Below are positions 53,857 to 64,000 of a stretch of DNA of 64,000 nt, one piece after another. The DNA comes from Ursus arctos. Taxonomy: Eukaryota > Chordata > Mammalia > Carnivora > Ursidae. The stretch is taken from positions 5,648,366 to 5,712,365 of the forward strand of contig NW_026622985.1 of NCBI RefSeq assembly GCF_023065955.2, given 5' to 3'. The stretch's first letter is position 1, and every line of letters begins with the position of its first letter. The position numbers and the translations under genes were made by a program. Under the pieces are notes generated by a model that saw only the letters and a list, made by a program, of their open reading frames with translations, was not told where the DNA came from and made no database searches.

Positions 53857-53895
53857 CAGATAAAAACAACTTCCTCTAACTGCTGATTAGATAAG
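53857..53895. promoter_or_regulatory. GATA / PU.1 / MYB / GATA motif cluster
   Basis: Within 39 bp: CAGATAA (53857), AACTTCCTCT, the complement of a canonical PU.1 site AGAGGAAGTT (53868), TAACTG for MYB (53877), and AGATAAG (53889). Another TAGATAA lies about 55 bp to the left. It sits 5.2 kb inside intron 3 from exon 3, in non-repeat sequence. Candidate haematopoietic enhancer by motif only. Confidence 0.4.
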
Positions 53896-55638
53896 CAGGC
53901 TTAGCATCCGTCCTCAGAGCTGGCGGCCCAATCTCCAGTTAGACCAAAGCTTGCTTTCTCTTTCCATCGGGAAAAACTCTCTGCACCTCCTCCCCCTGCC
54001 CCAGGGCGGCCGAGAAGCGTTCCAGCCACGTGCCTGCCCCTCTGTGCCATCCTGGGATTCTGCCTAAACTTGAAAATGAAGGTGAGATTTGGCACCAGAA
54101 TAACCGATTAATAATATGTTACTCTTCTTACAAATCTGTCCTCGAACTCACAACTCGGTGAAGGGAGTTCTACTTTGGTCGAATACATTTAAAAAAAGAA
54201 AATGAATGTTCTCATGTACTTCATCGTTTTCCTGGATTCCAGGGAAAGAAAAAAAAAAGTAGAAAAAAAATCTAGATTTTTTTTTTCTTTCCATTTCTGC
54301 CAGGGTGAGTGAAACCCTGGCCAAAAGATTCAAGAGAAAGGCCGCAAAGCACGTGCCAACTTGGCTTCCAGAAGGCCACACAGCCTTGCTCCAAACACCA
54401 TGCTGTGACACACGACCTCTGAGAGCAAAGGCCTAAAACAAACCACAGATGAAACCGTGGTGATCCGCTCCCAGCTCTGGGGGTAGGTCGCACAGTGAGC
54501 AGAGGCAAGAGGAGCCCGTTCCAGAAAGAAGACATGTACGGTCTCACCCCACGTCCAAGCCCAGGTAACCAAAGACTAACTAGTGAGGACGCGGTGGCGA
54601 GTAAGTCAGTAGTAAATGCTGGGCGAGCTCATCCCAATTATCCACTCTGACATGCCCTGGTCAGCCCCAGGGCGGCCTCTAGTCTTTGGCCTCCTGCTGG
54701 GCCAAGCAGGCTCAGCTGTGCTTGAGGGAGCCGTGCCCCCATCGCTCCCCCTCACTGCTACGCCTCTGCTCACCGTCAGGATAGGACACCTGCCCTCGCA
54801 AGCAGCACAGAAGGAAGATGGGGGGCCACTGACTGAGGGAAGGAAATAACAAAGCTTTTCGTTTCTTTACATGCAATGCTCCTCTGTTCCCCCAGATGCC
54901 AAGCCTGTCGTCATTCCTGCAGGAGACCCCTTCCAAAGCCTCTGGCCCATGGAAGAATCCCCAAGCCATTCTCCATCTCCCTCGCCTGGCTGCTGGTGGA
55001 GCACGTCAGTGCGGGGTTGCCTGAAGAGGTCACTAAGTACGCGGTCTGCGTTCAGCAGTTTCATACACAACCACTTCAGAGAGGTGAGAGTTCTCTCATT
55101 TGTAAAGCTACCACTTCAGAAGCACAAGCTCCCATCCCATTAATAGACTGAATCCCTCCTCGCCCGGAAGTTCTCCTCTGAGTCTAACTTCAGTGCTTCA
55201 AGCTGTACGTCCAATCTGTTTCCTCTTACTTGGGCGCAGAATCAAATGGAGGCCCCCAAGGTTGCTCTGTTATCTGTTCCCCATCTCTCTCTCTCTTTTA
55301 ATTCAGGAGACCTCATTTCCACATGGTCCTCCGGAGTCCCCTCAACATGGGGTGAAGGCCACCCTGGGAATGGCCGACTGTCCTATAAACACCACTGCCC
55401 ATCACAGGGGGCTCATTTCTACCACTCCCCACCAGTGTGTTGGGGACTAGGGTTGAGATTCGATGTGTCGACACCTGGTCGTAAGGGCTCAGGGCTTTTT
55501 CAAAGCATCCCTTGTCTCCCTCTAAAGCAGACACACCAGGGGTCTGTTATTGCTGGAGATTTCCCACTGTCTGGCATGTGGCCCTTTGCTCTTCCTCTTG
55601 GGTCTGGCAATGGCCAGCACCCCCGAGTTCTCTAATCT

Positions 55639-55816
55639 GTTTTTTTTAAGATTTTATTTATTTGACAGAGAGGTAGGAGAGCACAAGTAGGCAGAGTGGC
55701 AGGCAGAGGAAGAGGGAAAAGTAGGCTCTCTGCTGAGCAAGGAGCCTGACACGGGGCTTGATACCAGGACCTGAGTCGAAGGCACACGCTTAACCAATTG
55801 AGCCCCTCAGGCACCC
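55639..55816 (-). repeat. Carnivore tRNA-derived SINE
   Basis: TTTTTTTAAGATTTTATTTATTTGACAGAGAGGTAGGAGAGCACAAGTAGGCAGAG, body, and ACCAATTGAGCCCCTCAGGCACCC end. The CACAAGTAGGCAGAG body resembles SINEs common in mustelids and pinnipeds. Sense to IKZF1. Confidence 0.94.
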
Positions 55817-56139
55817 GCAACCTCTCCATTCTAATTCCGGTCTTGTGGCTTGCCTACCCCTGTGATCAATTTCTTTATTATTATTATTAATAAACTGCTC
55901 TTCCACATTAATAAATGTGCTCCAAACACTACCTGTTCTCTCCGTCCCTTCCCTCCAGCGATGCCCCAACAGACGCCCTCGCCCCTTATTTCGTATATCT
56001 TTAAAAGACCTGTTTTGCACAGATTGCTTCCTTTTTCTCCCCTTTACTGTCCTTTTCACTGCATGTCTTTGCTGCTCTGTCTTCAGCAAAGTGTGTTTCT
56101 CTGTTTTCACATGACCTTGGAAGCCCTTCCGTGAGATGA

Positions 56140-56275
56140 GTTTCACTGCTGTTGCGAAAATGAGGAAACAGGCTCAGTGGTAAAATCTGGCCAGGGGCAC
56201 CCGGCAGGGAGAGGGGCTCAGACGTGGCCCTTCTGAGTCCAAGATACATCTTCTCTGTGCTGCTGCCTCCCCCTG
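56140..56275 (-). repeat. MIR-like fragment, reverse orientation
   Basis: AAAATGAGGAAACAGGCTCAG and AGAGGGGCTCAGACGTGG match the complemented MIR core. Diverged. Confidence 0.55.
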
Positions 56276-58417
56276 CACCACCCGCCCTCTCTACCCCTTT
56301 TCTGGGACCTGTGCTCAAAAAAGGCACTTGCCTGCCTTCCTGACTACTTCTGTGCAGGGAGGGGCTGCTTATGGTTTCCTGTTGTCTGTCCTCTGATGCT
56401 TCTCTGCTCTTCTGGCTTCTTCCTGCGGAGCTGAGGACTCCTAGCTTCAAATGTGCCTCCCGTCCTCCTGTGCGACGACTCCCCTGCCTTTTCCCACCAT
56501 CTTCCACTGCTACGTGCATAACTAATTTGTTTAATGCTCCCTATGACAGGTCACTTCAATCAACAACCAACCACAGCACACTAAAGCTAGCTGGTTTCCT
56601 TCGAAAATCCCAAAGGATGGCTTCTAAAACTTAGTTCCCAGGAAACACAAGGGAGGTCCTTGATGGCTCTTTGGACGTGGTCTTCTGGGATTCTCTCTCT
56701 CACTACCTGCTCCTCAAACCCCTCGCCTCTTGCGTGCTTGACTGTCTTCCCTGCTTTTGCATTTCTGGGCTTCCTGGCAGAGATCCATCACCCCTGTGGC
56801 CCCCGGCCCCTCCAAGAGAACACTGGCTCTCTGAAATGATGTCTCACCACCCACCTCAAATGCCTTTCCCCTCCTGTCCCTAAGGCCACGGCAACAGCTC
56901 TTTACAAACCCAGTGAAGAGGTTTTTCAGGTGTTTTAAAATTTACAAGTCTGGAATTCATTTGTCACAAACTTCACCCTACAAGGAGAAGTGGAATTCAA
57001 ATCCTGTTGCCCCCAGCGAGGGAGCACTGGGCAGGAGGCCGCAGGGAGTCACGGACCAGCCCCCGGCTCCATGCCACATCTGCCCTGGGCGCACTGGCAC
57101 CTAGAGCTCAAGCCTCAGCCAGAAGACCCAGCCTGGGAAGCAGTTAGGAGCGCCCGCCAGGGACCTGGTGACCTTGTCCCAGCAGAAACTTCCAGCCCCT
57201 GGCAGCTGACAAGGGGGTGTATCTAGAATACTGTGAAGGCATCTGTAGGGAGTACGTATTGACCTCTACCAAGTGCACTGCATGCTGTCCTCTGCTCTCC
57301 AGGAATCAGGCGACTTTCAGTTCTCTAAAGGATACTCATCACGACCAGGGCTCACGGGCTGCAGGGCAGCTCCGGGGATTTCAGGGAGCGCTCCCTGGTT
57401 TCCCCCACAATGACCCCAAAATCCTAATGCTGATGTCTGGGCTTTCCTGTCACTTGACTGCTTAGTGGCTACATACCCACGTGATTTCTTCTGAGCAGCC
57501 CCCCACCCCGCCACTGTGTCCCAGATGGGTCATGAGCCCATGCCTGCTGCAGTCCAATGCAGGGAACAGTACCCACCTCACTGGGTGTTCAAGGACTGAC
57601 GAAGGAGACAAAGCAGGGTCGCCCCAACATTAGCCATTCATGTGCCACCTTTGCAAACCTTTATCATATATGTGCACCCTCACTGGCTTAATATTTTTAC
57701 TGAAATCTGACTTTTTGCTTTATGTAAACGTGTCTTGAAAGGAAATGTTATAGTATCACGGTATACGATATAGCAGTATCACTTGCGACAAACACACGAC
57801 AATCTTAAAAATAAATGCATTGATGACAAGGAATTATGCTCTCCTGTGTCCCAACTCTGGGAACCCCTGAAATGATGTGTGTAGGGCAGAGCGGAAAATC
57901 CAGAAATGCTTCTCTTCCCACCCACTCTCCTACATCCAGTAGCCATGCTCTAATAGGGGAAAATAAGTCATAAATATACTTTTTTTCTTGGTTCATCTAC
58001 ATCCAATGGCTTTAGCCACTATCCTTGTCTATTGGTACAATTCACTGCATAGCTATTTTTTTAAGAACCCTTATACCCAAAGTCTCACTGGTTTCTAAGA
58101 CCCAGGAAAACACACAAAATGCATTTCTTAGTTAGTACATCAGGATGTCCTATAGAGAGATAGCTGTGATGGTTTTTAGAACCCTGAGAACTCACCCACG
58201 TCACTCTCCTTGGTTGTGGGGGCTCACGCAGCTGCCCCACATGGGATCTATCCCACCTCATGTCTACCTATGCTCCCTTCATGATATTCTTTTGTGCACA
58301 CAGGTGGCTCTCAATATCAGGTTTTTTTTTTTTACTTTAAAAAAAGAAAGAGAAAATAGGTATTCTAAGGAATTGCTGACTCATTAACTCATGAGAACAT
58401 GGTATAAAGGTGTGAAA

Positions 58418-58515
58418 ACTAGTCTTTGAGTTAGAAATCGAGTCTCACATTGACTCTTATGTGACCTTGGTTATTTCGCCGAACTTCTTGGGGACTCCAT
58501 AATAAAGAGCGTAGA
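58418..58515 (+). repeat. Possible MIR fragment
   Basis: AGTTAGAAATCGAGTCTCACATTGACTCTTATGTGACCTTGG resembles the forward MIR core around 'tgtgtgaccttgggcaagt'. Confidence 0.5.
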
Positions 58516-59134
58516 CCAGGTTTTGCAAACATGACCTGTGCCGTGTACATTAACTCTGGGAGGGACTGCAGAAACTTACATACCTACCTTTTTATGGAAA
58601 AGGTGTGCGAGAAAAGGCATTTTTGACATTTAACCATTTCTATCTCTTGAATTTCGTATTTGGAGTTATATTTGGCATTTAAGAAGCACAGCTGAGTGGG
58701 ACAACATAAAATGGACAGACCTGGCTTCTTCTAAAACAAAGTTCTAAAACTAACTGGCCCTATTACCATAACACATAAAATGTATAATTTTCACTACCTA
58801 TAATCCATAAAATCAGATGTTCCTGCAGCACCCAGAGGACAGGAGACGGGCTAGGGACATGCACCCACAGTGGGGAGCTCTTCCCCTCTGCCATGTGGCC
58901 CCCATGTGGGGGTGTCACAGCCTCGGTGACTTGTGTCTACCCTCCTGCGCACACCAGAACCCCATCCTGCAGATCTTTACCCAGTATCTTCTTAACATGG
59001 CAGTTGAGGGGAAACAGCAGGTACAATGATCCCACCGCCCAACCACTGACTTTGGAAGGATATGAAGGGACCAGGTGTTATGGGAGCAGAGCGTGCGACA
59101 GCCCGCCAACGGGACACCTGGACGGCCGACTCAC

Positions 59135-59254
59135 CCACTCCTCTCTCAGTCTTGGAGCTCTGCTGTCCGCCAGACGTGGTGGAAAGGTCTTCGGGGACCG
59201 GCATGGGCTCGTCCCCGTCATCTGGAGTGTCGCTCACAGGAGGGCTTTCCTTCC
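59135..59254 (-). CDS. IKZF1: IKZF1 exon 3 (residues 14-54, N-terminal acidic region)
   Basis: This 120-bp exon starts after a CTCCTCAG acceptor and ends at a GTGAGT donor. It encodes a serine/proline/acidic stretch that begins [20 protein letters not shown] and continues into an [14 protein letters not shown] block, which is diagnostic of Ikaros exon 3. The segment is unstructured and precedes the zinc fingers; in the family it is a phosphorylated, isoform-constant region. The exon begins at the second base of a glycine codon (residue 14) and ends with the first base of codon 54, so it can join either exon 4 or the cassette exon at 21669. Compared with human as I remember it, the changes are Glu to Asp, Ile to Val, and SDRVV to TERGV near the end. 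Two SINEs lie about 420 and 910 bp upstream in transcript order. Confidence 0.97.
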
Positions 59255-59669
59255 CTGAGGAGACAAGGAGCAACTTGAGTTTCTGTGGCTGTGGTGGCCA
59301 CCAAGGATGATGATCAGTACAGCCTGGCCACCAGGGAGGCTGCACACATACATGTATATTTATGTGTTCTGGATAATACGCGGTGATTTATTTTATCAAA
59401 ATGAATGGTGGTCGTCAGACATTCTCATGGTCACTTTTCCACACCAGTGACCAAACCCCCACAACTTTATGACATCTCTGTAATACCCCCCCCTTCCATG
59501 GCTACACCAGGATTCATTTAAATCCTTTCTCTATTTTTGATTTTACAGTATTTCCAATCTCTTTCCCTATTAAACAACACCGTGGCAAACACCCTAGTAC
59601 CGAGCCTTTGCACGTGTTCTTAGTACGTGTTCCTGAAGTGTCGTGAGTGGGTCAAAAGGCATCTACATT

Positions 59670-59856
59670 TTTTAAAAAGATTTTATTTATTTATTTGTCA
59701 GAGAGAGAGCAAGCACAAGCAGGGGGAGCGGCAGGTAGAAGGAGAAGCAGGCTCCCTGCTGAACAAAGAGCCTGAGATGGGACTTGATCCCAGAACCCTG
59801 GGATCATGAGCTGAGCCAAAGGCAGACCTTAACCAACTGAGCCACCCAGGAGTCCC
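59670..59856 (-). repeat. Carnivore tRNA-derived SINE
   Basis: Reversed element from AAGATTTTATTTATTTATTTGTCAGAGAGAG to GCCACCCAGGAGTCCC. It is flanked by near-identical AGGCATCTACATTT and AGGCACCTACGTTT, a mutated target-site duplication. Confidence 0.95.
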
Positions 59857-60160
59857 AGGCACCTACGTTTATAAGGCTCGCCACGCATTATCCCACATTC
59901 TTTCCTGCAAGGTGGCTCCAATTTACTCTCCTGCAAATGGGCTTTGTTCCACCTTCAGATTAATTTGTTTTTAAGGTCACCTGCCTGGTCGTCTTGCTCA
60001 GAGCTATACATTCTGGGTCTGCTCACTGCCTTTTAAAGAACCAAGGAATATTCTGCCAGCAGCCTAGTTGATCCAACCTGGCAGAGAAAGCAAGCTTGCA
60101 AAGAGCAGGAACAGGGAACCCGAGGCTTCCTGGGGCCATGATTCCCTCTGTGGAATTCTT

Positions 60161-60369
60161 TTTTTTTTTTTTTAAGATTTTATCTATTTATTTGACATAG
60201 AGACAGCCAGCGAGAGGGAACACAAGCAGGGGGAGTGGGAGAGGAAGAAGCAGACTCCTAGCCGAGGAGCCTGATGTGGGACTTGATCCCAGAATGCCGG
60301 GATCACGCCCTGAGCCAAAGGCAGACGCTTAAGGACTGCGCCACCGAGGCGGCCCCCCCCCCCCCCCCC
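60161..60369 (-). mobile_element. Carnivore SINE with target-site duplication and C-run
   Basis: Poly-T, AAGATTTTATCTATTTATTTGACATAGAGACAGCCAGCGAGAGGG, body, then GCCACCGAGGCGG and a run of about 17 C. It is flanked by GTGGAATTCTT at 60150-60160 and 60370-60380. Confidence 0.93.
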
Positions 60370-62734
60370 GTGGAATTCTTATCTTTGGAACACAAAAATA
60401 GAATCCACACAACTACAAAGTGTCTTATCCTTCACAAGGGGAGATTTAACAAATGAAACAGGGTTTTCCAGGATGGCTGTATCTATTGTGACTGCGTCAG
60501 AATTACGTGTAACCAGAGGCTCCAGCCATGGGGAACCCACCCTTCCCGCCCCCCCCACCCCCGCTCCCAGAAATCCAGCACTGGAAAGCCATGACTGGCC
60601 GAAAACACGCTTTTTTCCTTTGAAACTGAAAACACCTGTATCTCCCAACCTAGACATCACTTAAAATTAGGTTAGGAGACACAAACCACATGCAAGAAAC
60701 AGATGGTAAGTCCCGAAGCGGATGCAAAATAACCCATCAGAGCCACTCTAGGAGACCGGTGGAGATGCCGGCCCTAAAGGAGGTTAACAGAGAAGTGGAA
60801 GGCAGGGTCCGCACTTGCTGGCTGGGCTGTCAACCTGGCTTCCCGGGCGGAGGACATCCCCACACAGACAAGCCCAGACTTTTGCAAGGACGGTGTTGAA
60901 GGACCTAGAAAACACGGCCAGGAAGATAGAAGTGTGCTCGCCTGTTTGAATAACCATCTGGAAGAGCAACACCAACACATCAGGGGATTGGCAAGATGAG
61001 CGCAAGCATCCCCGGCAGAGGACTCGACCTCGCGGCATAGCTGAGCGGGCACCGTGCAGGTAGCACCAAGGAGATGTTTTGGGGAAAGTGGTGCATTCTC
61101 CAGGAAGGAGACATCCCAGTGCATACCCCAGCTTAGCTGCGATCACCGCAACTGGTGGGTTTTCAGAAAGAGCGTTATTGGGTATATTTGGACAGCCAAT
61201 GCAAGACGTCTTGTTAAAGGTGGGGCGGGATTAGAAGAATTTTCCAAGAAAAAACAAAAACCCAGAGAGGAACTGAATGAAAGGGCTCGTGTGACAGGAA
61301 AGCCTCATCCATGTGCATTAGGTCAGTGTTATTTCCGGGGCTCTAAATAGTAATGGGTAACAGTGGCTAAAATCCTCCATGTTCTCATACACTGATTCCA
61401 CAAATGTGGAAAAGTTAAACGGGAGAATGTAAGAGGTATATGGGCCAGCTGATAACTGGGTTGTCCTTACCACTGCCCACGGCAATGGTTTTCAAACTTA
61501 GTGGACTTCAGGGAGGTGGTCAGAGGAACCTTCTTTTTTTGGGGAGTGGGGAGACCAACCTTACACAGAACTTCAATACATAAAACCAGGCTTTTGTGTC
61601 AAGTGGGGATGTTGCAAGGCGGGGGGGGGGGGGGAGACTGGAGACCCAGGCCACCCACCTTTCTCAAGGACCTCCTGAGGAACCCCGCTCCTCCAGGACA
61701 CACAGTGGAGACCCCTGGATGAGCCAAGTGACCCAAAGACTAAAGGTGCATAGAGCGCAGTGATGTGCACATGTGTCTTTGTGATCAACCAGCTGTCACG
61801 ATTATGAGGTGGGCGTGGGAGGCTGAGGGACTAAGCTTTATGAGCATATTTTATCTTCCCTGTGACACTTCCCTTTGGAATACTCCATGATGCTCTTGGG
61901 TAAAGAACCAGGATTTATCCAATGAAGGAACATGGTCTCTGCTCGACTGAGCTAAATCATGCCCAAGTAACTCTTGATTATTCTTTTGGTGATTTAACTG
62001 CCCTGTGTGTTAGGGAATAAGACCAACCACACGTTGTTGAGGATGCTGATGTCACAGATGTGCCTGCTAAGGGTTCTGTGGGTCTGGTTGGACACCAGCT
62101 CTCCAGCGCCCATCAGTTTGCGCCTCAGTCCTCCCACTGCTTCCTGCATGACGAAGAAAGAGGAACGAAGAAAGCTGTAGAGATGATGATTCCAAGATGC
62201 ATGGGTCAGACTGATCAATGAGAGCTCCCTATGTGGGAGAAACACACGGGAAGAAGGGAGAGTAAACAGTCGTCCCTGACGTATACAGTGGTGTCCAGTA
62301 AGGTCAGATCTGGGAGAGAGCAGAGTGAGATAGAGTCACCTTCCCTCCAAGGGCTCTGCTGTCACACAGCCTCGGCTCACCTTCACTTGGTGAGAAATTT
62401 TAAGAGGTGGCTTGATTTGCCTAAAAGCCCCCAAAGTTTAGGTGGCTCTGAGACATGACTCACTCCCATGAGCCCTTGTGCCCTGTGTCCCCTGGATTCT
62501 CTCAGTGTGGAGAGATTTCTACTATGAATATGTACCACTTTGTGAAAACCTTCTTGTCAAGCGAAGATTGTGTGTTGATTTTAAACAAATTCGCCCTGTG
62601 AACCTTTGAAAATGCAAAACCATGGAAAGATCATAAAAGATACAAAAGTAAGATTATTAGATCAAGTCAACACATTCCTAACATTAACACACGGTTGACC
62701 TGGGATATGCTTCAGACAGAAACATGGAGGATGG

Positions 62735-62840
62735 TTTCCTCAACAGACAAATGAGGCTAAAAACGGTGATTTTGGTCTAACTCACAGGGCTTCTGTGAAG
62801 ATAAAATAATAATGTGTGTGAATGCTTACATGCTGAAGAA
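62735..62840 (+). repeat. MIR-like fragment
   Basis: TTTCCTCAACAGACAAATGAGGCTAAAAACGGTGATTTTGG and CACAGGGCTTCTGTGAAGATAAAATAATAATG follow forward MIR order. Confidence 0.65.
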
Positions 62841-63289
62841 ACTTATGGGGCCAATTTCTAAACGGCAGCAAACCACAAAAGCATGAGATCTGCATAGCAC
62901 CAAGTGCCTGCATTTCCCCCAAGTTCATGTACAAAGACAGACAACACGTGAAGCTGTAGACAGCAAGAGATCAAGTACTTCTCATGGAATAATTCAGTAA
63001 GCGCAATGTAATTTCACTTAGAAAAATGAAAGAAACTTCTTAGCAATTTATCTTTAATCTTACTACTTGCCTTTGCTTCAAATAAAGCATTACCTGTGAG
63101 AAGTGTTTGGGGCAAATTAGATGAGAAAATTGTATAATGAGCTTATCAAAAGCAAGCAAGTTAATTTCTCAAGTAGATTATAACTCATCCAACAAAGTTC
63201 TGTGATTCCCCATCTCCCAAGTGCATGAGTGTTTTTTATATGCTATTACCCAGGGGAACATAATTCCTCAGGGTAAAGAAAAAGTCAGA

Positions 63290-63510
63290 GTACAGACTCT
63301 CAACTCTAGAAGAGTGGAAAAGCTTGCACCCCAGCGCCATGTCTGGCTCCCTGTGAGACTTCAGGTCCGTTCCTGAAATTTCCCGCACCTCAGCTCCCTG
63401 CAAATTGAAAATGGTCCCTGAATGTTCTTCACTGGGTGCTTGTAAAGTTGAAAAGAGACAACACTTAGGTCAGCGTTTGGTAAATGCAAGCATTCAATCA
63501 TTATGATTTC
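63290..63510 (+). repeat. MIR-like SINE
   Basis: ATGTCTGGCTCCCTGTGAGACTTCAGGTCCGTTCCTGAAA, then CACCTCAGCTCCCTGCAAATTGAAAATGG and AAATGCAAGCATTCAATCATTATG, in forward MIR order. Confidence 0.65.
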
Positions 63511-63898
63511 CTAGGGTGAACATTGCCATTCCTATTTCAGTAGAGATGAGCCTCATTTACCTAACTGACTGTGTTTCTCTACAGAGCGTACTTCTTGTTT
63601 CTATGTTCCAACACACATTACAAATACCATTGAGAACACATCCAATACTGCTTTTGGGTCACAGGAGCCAGGCGATCCTTAAATACCAACTGCCTCGTAT
63701 CCCTCCTTGTGCAGATGACACTACAGCAGTCCGTCCAGGAGGCGGGAAACCTGTCTCAGACCCCATAGGTGGGGACAACAATGGGAGACAGATACCGGCC
63801 TCACAATCCCCCATAGGCTGTCTCTTCCCTTAGAAACCAAAACAAAAAATAATGCACAGGCATAAAAATATTTTGGAAAGACTGACAAAGAAGACAGA

Positions 63899-63913
63899 CA
63901 CATACACACACAA

Positions 63914-63946
<33 letters not shown>
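63899..63946. repeat. (CA)n microsatellite
   Basis: About 20 CA units with an early AAAT interruption. Likely polymorphic. Confidence 0.96.
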
Positions 63947-63947
<1 letters not shown>

Positions 63948-64000
63948 CTTTACCCAAAGAATGAATGAGATATGCCCTAAAGGAAAAAACCCAGAAAGAA

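Larger units (their letters stand above)
21729..59134 (-). other. IKZF1: IKZF1 intron 3, part between exon 3 and cassette exon 3B
   Basis: About 37 kb of non-coding sequence. The regions 21.8-23.5 kb, 37-39.8 kb, 44-47 kb and 52.1-52.8 kb appear mostly unique and AT-rich or mixed. Recognised repeats and motif clusters are listed separately. A GC-richer stretch with more CpG lies at 28.7-29.2 kb. I saw no coding exon other than those listed, no RNA gene, and no full-length LINE-1 or LTR element, although fragments could be missed by eye. Confidence 0.75.
59255..64000 (-). other. IKZF1: IKZF1 intron 2, 3' part
   Basis: Non-coding sequence upstream of exon 3. It contains two sense-oriented SINEs (59670-59856 and 60161-60369), a G-run at 61620-61634, MIR-like pieces near 62735-62840 and 63290-63510, and a (CA)n tract at 63899-63946. 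No exon 2 coding match (a short segment with the initiator ATG) was found. The human spacing of about 8.5 kb puts it outside the window. Confidence 0.8.

Noticed and set aside
14284..59134. Cryptic RAG recombination signals as at human IKZF1 deletion breakpoints
   Set aside because: Several CACAGTG/CACTGTG heptamers are present, but the few inspected lack a nonamer at 12 or 23 bp. A systematic RSS scoring scan was not possible.

Overview
The window is mammalian genomic DNA. It holds an internal part of one gene, IKZF1 (Ikaros, a lymphoid zinc-finger transcription factor), read on the minus strand. Four consensus coding exons are present, in transcript order exon 3 (59135-59254), exon 4 (14023-14283), exon 5 (8285-8452) and exon 6 (4035-4160). 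They are 120, 261, 168 and 126 bp long, the same as my recollection of the human exons, with AG/GT splice sites and compatible phases. They encode residues 14 to 239 in human numbering, including all four N-terminal DNA-binding zinc fingers. The start-codon exon 2 lies beyond the right edge. Exon 7 and the terminal dimerisation-finger exon lie beyond the left edge. No second protein-coding gene, RNA gene, CRISPR array or intact virus or transposon was recognised.

The most notable item is a 60-bp cassette at 21669-21728 inside the 45-kb intron 3. It has a strong polypyrimidine tract and AG acceptor, a GTAAGT donor, and a phase that fits exactly between exons 3 and 4. It adds 20 residues without a stop. 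It appears to be the ortholog of the alternative exon 3B of the long human Ikaros isoforms.

Layout from left to right: intron 6 (1-4034) with MIR remnants and a duplicated ~216-bp unit; exon 6; intron 5 (4161-8284) with a hAT/MER5-like remnant and a (TG)n tract beside exon 5; exon 5; intron 4 (8453-14022) with a large (TTTC)n tract; exon 4; intron 3 (14284-59134), rich in carnivore tRNA-derived SINEs, MIR/L2/MER5 fossils, long CA-rich tracts and candidate regulatory motif clusters; exon 3; and part of intron 2 (59255-64000) with two SINEs.

The organism is a carnivoran, judged from at least ten CAN-type SINEs (tRNA-Lys-like head, CT-rich body, AATAAA-containing tail). Several carry the body variant with the string CAGCCAGCGAG, which suggests a caniform and probably an arctoid (bear, seal or mustelid). 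That finer placement is inference. Functionally the window is the DNA-binding half of Ikaros plus its largest intron. Candidate control signals (GATA/PU.1/MYB and E-box/MYB/RUNX clusters, CTCF-like sites, NRF1 palindromes) are motif-level predictions only.
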